A stretch of DNA of 64,000 nucleotides from Companilactobacillus kimchiensis (GTDB lineage Bacteria > Bacillota > Bacilli > Lactobacillales > Lactobacillaceae): contig NZ_JQCF01000003.1 in assembly GCF_001438805.1 (NCBI RefSeq), positions 89,515-153,514 on the forward strand, given 5' to 3'. The notes beneath the pieces are model-generated. The model was not told the origin of the DNA and ran no database searches. It was given only the letters and a program-made list of their open reading frames with translations. The position numbers and the translations under genes were made by a program. Within the stretch, counting starts at the first letter, position 1, and the number at the start of each line of letters is the position of its first letter. Below, piece by piece: positions 8,058 through 15,949 of this stretch.

Positions 8058-9572
8058 CTATAAGGCTTTTTTCTTTTTATTACTGTCAATTTTTCTTTTC
8101 ATTTTTTTAACATAGACTTGGTTCAATGGAACTAATAACCAAATATAATCTGGTCTAGTAGAAGATATGTCCCAAGGAATTACTTTTAAATTTTCCGGAT
8201 ATTTTTTCTGCTCAATATCTAATGGTAAGACGTCCAAAGAAGTTATCAAAACATCAACATTTTTATAAATGACACTTGGTACGACATTTACAAAGCCTAA
8301 AGTTTTAATATTTCTCAAGACAACTTCAGCGGCCTGATTACCAGGATCAATCAAGACTTTGACATTAATAATATCTTCTTGTCTGATAGTTGAAATATAA
8401 CTGGGAAGGACTTGGAAAAGATTTCTAGAAATCAATTCAGCAGCATTATAAACGCCAGGGAACTCGTTTTGGTCCACGTTTGAGAAGAACTTATAGATAT
8501 CTTTATAAAGGTCAGTATAGGTTCTTTCCTCGTCATTACTGTACATGGTATCAAGATGCATGATGGAGTAAGGCGCCATGATGTAATAAAAGACAATATC
8601 ACGCGTGACATAGGTCATAATGTGTTTCAAAGTCTTTTGATCATGGTAAACCGTCATATCATCGTGATAATGTTCTTTCAAGAAATCTATAAAGTGATAA
8701 ACGAGCGCATAGAATTTTGGATTGATTCTGGCGTTAGCGTTGATCGGTTGTTCGAAAGCTGTATCACTAGGTTGAAAGGCTGTTTTACTAAAGAGATTAA
8801 TCAATTTATTTTCACTATCTAAAGCATCAACAGGTACGATGGGGTAATCTTCATGAGTTAAAAGATCGCCTCCAAGCATTTGATCACCAAAAACAACACT
8901 GTAATAAGGTAAGTCATCAATATAGTTGCGCTTGATTAAACGAATTCTGGAAATGGCTAAGAAATATTTCAATTGGAAATGTACGATTAGATTATCGAAA
9001 GTGATTCCAGAACGAGCAATTATTTGATCAATTGAATTCTCTTGAATCAGACCGAAAGGCCATTCTTGACCGTGATATGTGTACCAATAGACATAATATG
9101 CCATCCAACGAATGTTCTTCTCATTACCCTTAATTTCAAGAGTTGAGTTGGAAATCTTGAGACCAAAGTTTTTAAGGAAGGCTCTGAATTTTGACATTCG
9201 ACGATTGAGAGTTGATTTACTAGTAAAGTGATCATTACTAAAACTCTCAAACGAAGGATTAGCACTGGTCAAACCATAGTTGAAGGCTTGAAATACTACC
9301 GAATTTTTGACCAAATATAAACGGTAAGTATCAATTGAGATCTTACTAAAATTGATTGATTCAATTTTAGTATCGCTGGGGTCGATATCAGGGGCTACGT
9401 CAGCAAGATCTTCCAGCAGTGCTTGAAAAATGTTATATGTTTTTTGATATGTAAATTGTAGCCTACTACTGATATTACTTAAGTTTACTTCACGAGGAGG
9501 TAATGATTTTATTACGGTAAGCATGCGATATTTTTCCACATCTTGCTTAACTAAGAAAATTTGCTCCAACAT
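8058..9572 (-). CDS. Mga-family helix-turn-helix transcriptional regulator
   Basis: This 504-aa protein has the layout of Mga/M-trans-acting regulators. An N-terminal winged helix-turn-helix (REVNLSNISSRLQFTYQKTYNIFQALLEDL, about 27-58) and a second HTH (about 105-150) are followed by a PRD-like helical middle and a C-terminal EIIB-like region (VKVLIDPGNQAAEVVLRNI; VDVLITSLDVLP). Mga-type regulators control surface protein and sugar genes and can respond to PTS phosphorylation. It is monocistronic, has a strong terminator, and is divergent from the lysine permease. GGGGGACGAC precedes the ATG. Its targets cannot be read from the sequence; the surface protein cluster to the left is a plausible guess. 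Confidence 0.8.
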   Translation of the reverse strand: MLEQIFLVKQDVEKYRMLTVIKSLPPREVNLSNISSRLQFTYQKTYNIFQALLEDLADVAPDIDPSDTKIESINFSKISIDTYRLYLVKNSVVFQAFNYGLTSANPSFESFSNDHFTSKSTLNRRMSKFRAFLKNFGLKISNSTLEIKGNEKNIRWMAYYVYWYTYHGQEWPFGLIQENSIDQIIARSGITFDNLIVHFQLKYFLAISRIRLIKRNYIDDLPYYSVVFGDQMLGGDLLTHEDYPIVPVDALDSENKLINLFSKTAFQPSDTAFEQPINANARINPKFYALVYHFIDFLKEHYHDDMTVYHDQKTLKHIMTYVTRDIVFYYIMAPYSIMHLDTMYSNDEERTYTDLYKDIYKFFSNVDQNEFPGVYNAAELISRNLFQVLPSYISTIRQEDIINVKVLIDPGNQAAEVVLRNIKTLGFVNVVPSVIYKNVDVLITSLDVLPLDIEQKKYPENLKVIPWDISSTRPDYIWLLVPLNQVYVKKMKRKIDSNKKKKAL

Positions 9573-9628
9573 TTGTCGTCCCCCGGTAACATTTAAATTA
9601 AAAACCTTAATAATATATGAAACACTAC

Positions 9629-9657
9629 TTGCTACTATCTTAACATTTATTTATAAT
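9629..9657 (+). promoter_or_regulatory. Promoter of the lysine permease leader
   Basis: TTGCTA and TATAAT are separated by 17 bases. The predicted start near 9664 coincides with the first paired base of the riboswitch. Confidence 0.75.
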
Positions 9658-9663
9658 GTTTTG

Positions 9664-10012
9664 TAATCAGATAGAGGTGCAATCTTTATTATTAGTATTT
9701 TGGAGTGCGGATAGGGTACTTTGAAAAAATATGAAAGGAAAGTTTGCCGAAATCAATTATCCCTACTTGGTAATTTGATTGGGCTACTGCTTAATAGGTG
9801 GTGGACTGTCGTATTGTGGAGAGTTAAGAATAACGGGAACTTCCGAGGTTTACCTGACTTCTTAAAGTGGACATGCCATTTGTGTGCCATTTTAAGAATT
9901 TAGTAATAGGAAGAATTCATTGTTTGCAACTCGCTTCTAAACGTTGAGCTATTGATTAGGGATATTATAATCCTTATTATCGGTAGTTCCTCTGATAATA
10001 TGGGTTTTTTTT
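9664..10012 (+). promoter_or_regulatory. Lysine riboswitch (L-box) with transcription terminator
   Basis: The leader carries the ordered L-box core elements AGAGGTGC (9673), AGTATTTTGGAG, GAAAGG, TTTGCCGAA, TTGATTGGG, GGACTGTC and GGAGAG. It lies upstream of an amino-acid permease with LysP features. The expected closing helix is formed not right after GGAGAG but by TAATCAGATAG (9664-9674) with CTATTGATTA (9949-9958); the intervening 125 bases fold into extra hairpins. A terminator hairpin (9972-10003) and eight T follow. Known logic of this class: lysine binding stabilises P1 and lets the terminator form, lowering uptake. Confidence 0.8.
9972..10012 (+). terminator. Riboswitch expression-platform terminator
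   Basis: CC-T-TATTATC pairs with GATAATA-T-GG and is followed by T8. The 5' arm can alternatively pair with GATTAGG of the aptamer's closing strand, giving an antiterminator. Confidence 0.7.
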
Positions 10013-10035
10013 GTGCCCAAAAAGGGGAATTAAAG

Positions 10036-11487
10036 ATGGAAAATGATAATGATATGAATAGGTCGCTAAAGACAAGACATTTGTCAATGATTGCACTTGG
10101 CGGTTCTATTGGAACGGGGTTGTTTGTTGCCAGTGGTTCGTCGATATCAACCGCTGGTCCTGGGGGAGCCTTGATAGCTTATGTGGCTATCGGTATCATG
10201 GTTTACTTCTTAATGACTAGTTTGGGTGAAATGGCAACGTTTATGCCTGTTTCTGGATCATTTGCAACTTATGCAACAAAGTTTATTGATCCTGCTTTTG
10301 GTTTTGCTTTGGGATGGAATTATTGGTTTAACTGGGCCATTACTTTAGCAGTTGATCTATCAACCATTGCCCTAGTTGTGAAGTATTGGTTCCCAAGTTG
10401 GACCTCATGGAAGATTAGTTTAACTTTCATGCTAGTGCTTTTGGTTATTAATTTTATCTCGGTTGGTTCATTTGGTGAAACTGAATATTGGTTATCATCA
10501 ATCAAAGTAACAGCTGTAATTATTTTCTTAATTGTTGGTATTTTAACTATTATGGGTATTTTAGGCGGACACGGTGCTGTCGGCATGTCTAACTATACTT
10601 ATAAGAAGGCCCCATTCGTTGGGGGTATTCCGGCCATTCTGAGTGTCTTCGTTGTTGCTGGGTTCTCGTTTCAAGGAACTGAGTTGATCGGTATTACAGC
10701 TGGAGAATCAGCTACACCTGAAAAGAGTATTCCTAAGGCTATCAAACAAGTTTTCTGGAGAATTCTTTTGTTCTATATTTTATCAATTGCCGTTATTGGT
10801 GCTTTGATTCCTTATACAAGTCCTAACTTGTTGGGATCAGGCGCCGGCGATATTGCCATCAGTCCTTTTACCATTGTCTTCAAAAAGGTAGGGATTCCTT
10901 TGGCTGCTGGTGTTATGAATGCAGTTATTTTAACTTCAGTTATTTCAGCCGCTAACTCAGGACTCTATGCTGCCAGTCGGATGCTGTGGTCAATGAGTAA
11001 AAATGGCATGGCACCAAAGGCTTTCCAAAAAACCAATAGTCGTGGTGTTCCAGTCTTTTCATTACTTTTGACAGCTGTTATTGGTGGAATTGCTTTGTTC
11101 ACAAGTTTGTATGGTGATTCATTCTACGAATTACTAGTTGCCGCTAGTGGTTTAACCGGATTTATTGCTTGGTTAGGAATTGCTTTTTCACATTATCGTT
11201 TCAGAAAAGCTTACTTATATAAGGGTTACAGTCTGGATGATTTGAAGTATAAAGCTAAGTGGTTCCCATTTGGCCCATTACTGGCAATTGTTCTGGGAAT
11301 TATTATTATCATGGGACAAGATGTTCGTTCAATGGTAGACTTCAATTTTGGACGTCTTTTGATCAGTTATAGTGGATTGATTATTCTCTTCATTTGTTGG
11401 GCTTATTATAAGATCAGATATAAGACTAAGTTCTTGAAACTTGAAGATATTGATGTAAAAGAAACTAAAAATGGTAACCACTACTAG
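10036..11487 (+). CDS. lysP: Amino acid permease, probably lysine-specific (LysP-like)
   Basis: This 483-aa APC-superfamily permease has about 12 membrane segments. It carries the amino-acid-permease signature near the start (SMIALGGSIGTGLFVASG) and the conserved region GFSFQGTELIGITAGES in the middle. Length and motifs fit the LysP branch, and the upstream lysine riboswitch strongly supports lysine as the substrate. AAAGGGG at 10021 precedes the ATG at 10036. It would import lysine across the cytoplasmic membrane by proton symport, with synthesis switched off when cytoplasmic lysine is high. A T-box leader for serS begins 30 bases after the stop, and no separate terminator is evident between them. 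Confidence 0.85.
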   Translation: MENDNDMNRSLKTRHLSMIALGGSIGTGLFVASGSSISTAGPGGALIAYVAIGIMVYFLMTSLGEMATFMPVSGSFATYATKFIDPAFGFALGWNYWFNWAITLAVDLSTIALVVKYWFPSWTSWKISLTFMLVLLVINFISVGSFGETEYWLSSIKVTAVIIFLIVGILTIMGILGGHGAVGMSNYTYKKAPFVGGIPAILSVFVVAGFSFQGTELIGITAGESATPEKSIPKAIKQVFWRILLFYILSIAVIGALIPYTSPNLLGSGAGDIAISPFTIVFKKVGIPLAAGVMNAVILTSVISAANSGLYAASRMLWSMSKNGMAPKAFQKTNSRGVPVFSLLLTAVIGGIALFTSLYGDSFYELLVAASGLTGFIAWLGIAFSHYRFRKAYLYKGYSLDDLKYKAKWFPFGPLLAIVLGIIIIMGQDVRSMVDFNFGRLLISYSGLIILFICWAYYKIRYKTKFLKLEDIDVKETKNGNHY

Positions 11488-11516
11488 TTGTATTTTGTAA
11501 CATTTTAAATTATGAT
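11488..11516 (+). promoter_or_regulatory. Promoter of the serS T-box leader
   Basis: TTGTAT (11488) and TATGAT (11511) are spaced 17 bases apart, directly after lysP and before the T-box leader. Confidence 0.55.
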
Positions 11517-11522
11517 AATAAA

Positions 11523-11744
11523 TGAATATAAAGCTAATAGAGTGCCTACTCAAAAAACCTTTCAGAGAGACGATGGTTGGTGTAAATCGTTATGGTTTTT
11601 ATTCCAGCATTCTGGCAACGGGTAATTCCGTTCGGATTGATCCGATAAAGTCTGAAAGTGCAGTGTATTTCGTATACGCTGAAACTGGGTGGTACCGCGA
11701 ATGGTCGATTCGTCCCTTTATTGGGATGATTCGGCCATTTTTTT
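11523..11744 (+). promoter_or_regulatory. T-box riboswitch for serS
   Basis: The leader contains a stem I distal hairpin with GGTTGGTG (about 11575-11582), a following strand with serine triplets TCC and AGC in the expected specifier area (11603-11609), and the hallmark T-box TGGGTGGTACCGCG at 11686-11699. A terminator (AATGGTCGATTCGTCCC against GGGATGATTCGGCCATT) with seven T follows. T-boxes read uncharged tRNA to antiterminate synthetase genes. The next gene is serS, but an intergenic element of about 450 bp lies between leader and gene. The acceptor-pairing UGGU would match a discriminator A, or G by wobble. Confidence 0.85.
11700..11744 (+). terminator. T-box terminator
   Basis: This is a 17-bp imperfect hairpin directly after the T-box sequence, followed by a T run. 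It is mutually exclusive with the antiterminator that includes GGTGGTACCGCG. Confidence 0.85.
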
Positions 11745-11781
11745 GTTGGTTTTAAAGATAAGTTCTTTTTTTGTAGCGGAA

Positions 11782-12229
11782 GGATGCCGCTCTCCGCAAG
11801 GAAGAAAAATTGGCTGGAACATAGCGGGCACAACTTGGAGCCTCTTGTTCCAAGAGTCTTCAAGCTTGGCCTTTTACTAATCCGGCAAAATTCGCCGAAT
11901 AAGTAAAACTTCGCTATTGAGCCATTTTTCTTCCTTGCTCCGAGCTAGGGTTTTGTTTTTAATGATATTCAATATTATTGTATTGGAAATGATTAATTAC
12001 TAAATGTAGCAGTTGTTATTTTGTATATATATCATTAAGAATATAAAAATAAACAACCAAAACACTAGCCTGGAACAAAAATTGAAATTGGCTCAGTAGT
12101 GAAATTGTTCTTAGTGGGGAACCCACTTAGAACAAGGCCGAGCTTGAAGACTTTCGTCGAAGACAAAAGGCTCCAAGTCGTGCCCACTACGTTCCAGCCA
12201 AATTTCGATTTTTGTGGAAGGCGGCATCC
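11782..12229. repeat. Intergenic inverted-arm element, copy 1 (between T-box and serS)
   Basis: The element is 448 bp. The left arm spans 11782-11948 and the right arm 12065-12229, which is an inverted homologue. The ends are GGATGCCGC and GCGGCATCC. Each arm can fold into a branched hairpin: an outer stem (AAATTGGCT with AGCCATTTT; ATAGCG with CGCTAT), an inner stem CTTGGAG/CTTCAAG, and a variable arm. No open reading frame or transposase is present. The same element occurs near 26.6, 59.3 and 63.5 kb. Confidence 0.8.
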
Positions 12230-12280
12230 ACCAATCAACCAACTAAGAACTTGAATAATATACATGAGGGAGAAAAATAT

Positions 12281-13570
12281 ATGTTAGATATCAAGCTAAT
12301 CAGAAAAGACCCTGAATGGATCAAAACAAAATTGGCATCACGTGGTGTTACTAGTGACGAAATCGATGAATTACTTTCATACGATGAAAAACGTCGTGAA
12401 CTCTTAGTACAAACTGAAACTTTGAAGGAAAAGAGAAACAAGGTTTCACAAGGTATTGCTACTAAGAAACGTAACAAAGAAGATGCTTCTGATGAAATTG
12501 CTGCTATGAAACAAGTTGGTAGTGACATCAAAGAAATCGATACTGAGCTTCAAGATGCTGAAGGCAAAATGAACTATATTTTAGTTCGTCTACCTAATAT
12601 TCCTGATGATTCTGTACCAGTTGGCCCTGATGAAAGCACTAATGTTGAAATCCGTAAGGTTGGTGCTATTCCTACTGAAGGATTCAAACCTCGTCATCAC
12701 TGGGATATTGGTGAAGAATTAGGTATCCTTGATTTTGATCAAGCTACTAAGGTTGCTGGTAGTCGTTTCGTTTACTATCTTGGTATGGGTGCTCGTCTAG
12801 AACGTGCCGTTTATAACTTTATGTTGGATCAACATCAACAGGAAGGTTATACCGAAGTAATTCCTCCATACTTGGTTAACAACGGAGCAATGTTTGGAAC
12901 AAGTCAATTTCCTAAGTTTACCGAAGATGTTTATACTGTAACCGTTGATGAAAACCCATTGACATTGATTCCTACAGCTGAAGTTCCTTTGACAAACTAT
13001 TTTGCTGATAAAATTTTGGACGTTAAAGATCTTCCTAAGTATGTGACAGCTCTAACACCATGTTTCCGTTCAGAAGCTGGTAGTGCTGGCCGTGATACTC
13101 GTGGATTGATCCGTATGCACCAATTTAACAAAGTTGAAATGGTTAAGGTTTCAAAACCAGAAGAATCATACAATGAATTAGAAAAATTAACTGCTAATGC
13201 AGAAAATATTTTGCAAAAGTTAGGTCTTCCATATCACGTTATTGTGCTATCAAGTGGCGATGCCAGTTTCAGTTCAGCTAAGACATATGATCTTGAAGTT
13301 TGGATGCCTGCTCAAGACAAGTACCGTGAAGTATCAAGTTGTTCTAACTGTCTTGATTTCCAAGCTCGTCGTGCTCACATTCGTTACCGTGACGAAAATG
13401 GTAAGACAAAACTTGCTCATACCTTGAACGGTTCAGGTCTTGCTGCTGGTCGTACTGTGGCCGCAATTCTTGAAAATTACCAAAATGCCGATGGTTCTGT
13501 AACTATTCCTGATGTTTTAGTACCTTATATGGGTGGCGTAACAAAAATTACTAAAGAAAATGCCAAATAG
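12281..13570 (+). CDS. serS: Seryl-tRNA synthetase
   Basis: This 429-aa class II synthetase charges tRNA-Ser with serine in the cytoplasm. The N-terminal coiled-coil arm (about 1-105; [20 protein letters not shown]) is followed by the catalytic domain with motif 2 ([20 protein letters not shown]) and motif 3 ([20 protein letters not shown]). GAGGGAG precedes the ATG at 12281. It is controlled by the upstream serine T-box, although a 448-bp repeat element separates the T-box terminator from the coding sequence, so the antiterminated mRNA would carry two large hairpins before the ribosome site. Confidence 0.97.
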   Translation: MLDIKLIRKDPEWIKTKLASRGVTSDEIDELLSYDEKRRELLVQTETLKEKRNKVSQGIATKKRNKEDASDEIAAMKQVGSDIKEIDTELQDAEGKMNYILVRLPNIPDDSVPVGPDESTNVEIRKVGAIPTEGFKPRHHWDIGEELGILDFDQATKVAGSRFVYYLGMGARLERAVYNFMLDQHQQEGYTEVIPPYLVNNGAMFGTSQFPKFTEDVYTVTVDENPLTLIPTAEVPLTNYFADKILDVKDLPKYVTALTPCFRSEAGSAGRDTRGLIRMHQFNKVEMVKVSKPEESYNELEKLTANAENILQKLGLPYHVIVLSSGDASFSSAKTYDLEVWMPAQDKYREVSSCSNCLDFQARRAHIRYRDENGKTKLAHTLNGSGLAAGRTVAAILENYQNADGSVTIPDVLVPYMGGVTKITKENAK

Positions 13571-13573
13571 TTA

Positions 13574-13602
13574 TTGACCTTAGGTCTGTAAATTGATAAG
13601 AT
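13574..13602 (+). promoter_or_regulatory. Promoter of tRNA-Asn
   Basis: TTGACC and TAAGAT are separated by 17 bases, 33 bases before the tRNA. Confidence 0.6.
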
Positions 13603-13634
13603 TTAATAGTTCTGTTAAAGAGCTGTTAAATTAT

Positions 13635-13707
13635 TCCGGTTTAGCTCAGTTGGTAGAGCACCTGACTGTTAATCAGGTTGTCGTCAGTTCGAGTCTGACA
13701 ACCGGAG
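13635..13707 (+). tRNA. tRNA-Asn (GTT)
   Basis: This is a 73-nt cloverleaf with acceptor TCCGGTT/AACCGGA, anticodon loop CTGTTAA giving GTT, T-loop GTTCGAGTC and discriminator G. CCA is not encoded. Confidence 0.95.
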
Positions 13708-13742
13708 TTATAATACTTAGGAATTACCTAGGTGTCACATAA

Positions 13743-13782
13743 ATTACATCTAGTTCATTAGAATTAGATGTAATTTTTTTTT
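13743..13782 (+). terminator. Terminator between the two tRNAs
   Basis: ATTACATCTA pairs perfectly with TAGATGTAAT, followed by an uninterrupted T run that abuts the first base of tRNA-Thr. Confidence 0.8.
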
Positions 13783-13855
13783 GCCGTGTTAGCTCAGTTG
13801 GTAGAGCATCGGTATCGTAAACCGGCGGTCACAGGTTCGACTCCTGCACACGGCA
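13783..13855 (+). tRNA. tRNA-Thr (CGT)
   Basis: This is a 73-nt cloverleaf with acceptor GCCGTGT/ACACGGC, anticodon stem TCGGT/ACCGG, loop ATCGTAA giving anticodon CGT (reads ACG), T-loop GTTCGACTC and discriminator A. Confidence 0.93.
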
Positions 13856-13888
13856 TTCTTGATAATGAATTAAATATTTACCTCCCTG

Positions 13889-13923
13889 GAGAAACGTTGT
13901 TAATTCAACGTTTCTCTTTTTTT
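13889..13923 (+). terminator. Terminator after tRNA-Thr
   Basis: GAGAAACGTTG and CAACGTTTCTC form a perfect 11-bp stem followed by T7. Confidence 0.9.
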
Positions 13924-13928
13924 GTATC

Positions 13929-13955
13929 AAAAAAGGAATGCCACATGGACATTCC
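13929..13955 (-). terminator. Terminator of the flavoprotein reductase gene
   Basis: On the minus strand, GGAATG and CATTCC form a short stem followed by six T, just downstream of the flavoprotein stop. Confidence 0.65.
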
Positions 13956-13969
13956 CAATGAATTACTAA

Positions 13970-15796
13970 TTATTTAATTTGATTCAAAGCATTAGAGACG
14001 GCTTCTTTGATAGCTTTACTAGAAGCAGAAGCACCAGAAACGGTATCAACGTCAACGGAATTCTTGGCGACAATTTCTTGTGGTAATTCTTTGACAGCTT
14101 TCAAACCGTAGTCATCTGATTCACTTTGTTTTAGAATTTCAATACTTTGGATATTGTCTTTACTGTCAGCGGTAACTCGAACGACGATTTCATTACCCAT
14201 ACCAGCAGTTGATTTACCGATATATTGATTTTCCTTGGTTTCGTAATGTTCTTCAGCTACATCAGAACCCAAGCCTGATTCGTGGACACTGGCTGAAGAT
14301 TTTGCATCGATTACTGGAGTATCGGTTTTGATTTCAGTTTTTTCACTGGCGGCATTTTCACCAGCAATTTTACCTAAAATAAGATTCTCAGCTAAATTAC
14401 TACCACCGTTGTATTGGCGCCCCATGATACTACCCAATTCACCGATAGCGTAAAGATGAGGGATAACAACATTGTCATTGTCGACTACTTCAGCTTTGGC
14501 GTTGTGAACGGGTCCACCTTGAGTATTTAATAATCCTTGAACCATAGCTAAAGCGTAATAAGGACCATCATCAAAGGCAGTCAAAGTTTTGGCATCACGG
14601 TTATAGGCATAATCGCGTTTAATTTCAGCAAAATGATTAAAGTCTTTGATGGTATCAGTCAATTTAGCGACATCAACACCCATCACTTCGGCTAGACTAG
14701 CAAGATTATCAGCTTTAACAACTGATTTCAAAAATTCAGGATAAGGTGCATTTTGATCATTAACTAGTTCATCATATTTCTTTTGATCAAAAATTACGTA
14801 AGGATGACGTTGTGCCAGTGGGATTCTCCAGTTACCGTGATCTTTAATATGACCATGGCGATGAATCTCGTTTTCATCGAAGTAACGACTACCATCATCA
14901 CCAACGACAATCAAGCTACCTTGATGGAATGCAGGCCAGTCGAATGGTAAGAATTGTGAGCGTTGACCGGCAGCTGGTTTAGGAGTTAGTCCATGGAAAA
15001 TACCATATGATTCATAGTTGTCCATATTGAAAAGTTGGGCACCCACTTCACTAGCCATTTTGACACCGATACCTTTGTTATATAGGGAACCAATGGGATT
15101 AAGACTAGTTTCGCCAAGATAATTTTCAACCATTTCAGGATTATTCTCAAAACCACCAGTAGCCATAACGACACCATTTTTAGCGTGAACGTTTAATGAT
15201 TTACCGTTACGTTTGATTTGAACACCGACAACTGCCTTGGTAGTAGGATTTTGAATCAAATGTTCAGCTGGTGTGTTGTAGAGGACATCAATTTTATCAG
15301 CACGTTTGAGTACTTGCTGACGGAGATTTTTCCATAAAGCTGAGTCGGCAACACCTTCATGCATGGCAACTAAATCGTGAGTTGCTTGACCAGGAAATTC
15401 AACATATTCGTGAGCCATAAAGTGTAAGGCTTTGGAAACGGGTGAGTCAGGATGTTGAGCCATGATAAACGGTTTAACACCAAGGTATTTTTCAATATAA
15501 GTTGGGATATCATATAGACCCTTGATATAGGTTTCCATCAAGTCATTGTCATATGATAAAGGAAAGGCTAAAGCTTGATAGTATTTTCTCAAATCGTTGA
15601 GATCAGAACCAGTTGAAATAACTTGGCCAGCGTAACGAGTATTACCACCTTCGTGACCCTCTGGAGCTGAGTCAGTTAGCAAAACTTTCGCATTATTATC
15701 AGCCGCAAAACGTGCAGCTGTGGCACCGGCACCACCAAAACCAAGAACGACGACATCATAAGTTGCGTCCCATGTTAATCTTGAATCCTCAAACAT
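13970..15796 (-). CDS. Fumarate-reductase-type flavoprotein with C-terminal FMN-bind domain
   Basis: This 608-aa soluble flavoprotein reduces a carbon-carbon double bond in the known family (fumarate, urocanate and hydroxycinnamate reductases). An FAD-binding Rossmann motif (VVVLGFGGAGATAARFA) lies near the N-terminus, and the family's substrate-domain histidine/arginine-rich stretches sit mid-protein. An FMN-bind domain covers about 520-605, with the ApbE flavinylation motif DTVSGAS at 584-590. No signal peptide or membrane helix is present, so it acts in the cytoplasm. GGAG precedes the ATG at 15796. It is divergent from apbE and two NAD(P)H:FMN reductase-like genes, the likely maturation factor and electron donors. 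The substrate cannot be fixed from sequence. Confidence 0.88.
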   Translation of the reverse strand: MFEDSRLTWDATYDVVVLGFGGAGATAARFAADNNAKVLLTDSAPEGHEGGNTRYAGQVISTGSDLNDLRKYYQALAFPLSYDNDLMETYIKGLYDIPTYIEKYLGVKPFIMAQHPDSPVSKALHFMAHEYVEFPGQATHDLVAMHEGVADSALWKNLRQQVLKRADKIDVLYNTPAEHLIQNPTTKAVVGVQIKRNGKSLNVHAKNGVVMATGGFENNPEMVENYLGETSLNPIGSLYNKGIGVKMASEVGAQLFNMDNYESYGIFHGLTPKPAAGQRSQFLPFDWPAFHQGSLIVVGDDGSRYFDENEIHRHGHIKDHGNWRIPLAQRHPYVIFDQKKYDELVNDQNAPYPEFLKSVVKADNLASLAEVMGVDVAKLTDTIKDFNHFAEIKRDYAYNRDAKTLTAFDDGPYYALAMVQGLLNTQGGPVHNAKAEVVDNDNVVIPHLYAIGELGSIMGRQYNGGSNLAENLILGKIAGENAASEKTEIKTDTPVIDAKSSASVHESGLGSDVAEEHYETKENQYIGKSTAGMGNEIVVRVTADSKDNIQSIEILKQSESDDYGLKAVKELPQEIVAKNSVDVDTVSGASASSKAIKEAVSNALNQIK

Positions 15797-15830
15797 AATC
15801 TTCACTCCAATTCCTCTAAATGTTAGGATT

Positions 15831-15859
15831 AATATAACTCTATTTATGGATCTTGTGAA
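15831..15859 (-). promoter_or_regulatory. Promoter of the flavoprotein reductase gene
   Basis: On the minus strand, TTCACA (15859-15854) and TATATT (15836-15831) are separated by 17 bases, a near-consensus promoter. Confidence 0.7.
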
Positions 15860-15869
15860 TGAGTTCCTT

Positions 15870-15898
15870 TTGTCGAAAACGACATAAAAGACTATGCT
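15870..15898 (+). promoter_or_regulatory. Promoter and palindrome upstream of apbE
   Basis: TTGTCG and TATGCT are separated by 17 bases. The -35 box overlaps a perfect inverted repeat TGTCG-AAAA-CGACA (15871-15884) that lies between the two divergent promoters and could be a shared operator. Confidence 0.55.
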
Positions 15899-15949
15899 GT
15901 AAGAGTTCATGGATATAAATTATTTTTTTAGATGAATTGAGGAAACTCT

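Noticed and set aside
9817..9835. Canonical 3' end of the lysine aptamer directly after GGAGAG
   Set aside because: The following bases do not pair with the 5' strand before AGAGGTGC, whereas CTATTGATTA at 9949 does. I kept the displaced closing helix as the working model.
9721..9903. 60-codon plus-strand frame in the lysP leader
   Set aside because: The bases are accounted for by lysine riboswitch motifs; the frame starts with TTG and has no ribosome site.
11522..11880. Short frames on both strands across the serS T-box and the first intergenic element
   Set aside because: They overlap a clear T-box and hairpin repeat and show no ribosome sites or recognisable protein features.
11782..12229. 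Interpretation of the inverted-arm element as an insertion sequence
   Set aside because: No transposase frame exists in any copy, and I could not find clear target-site duplications. At most it is non-autonomous.
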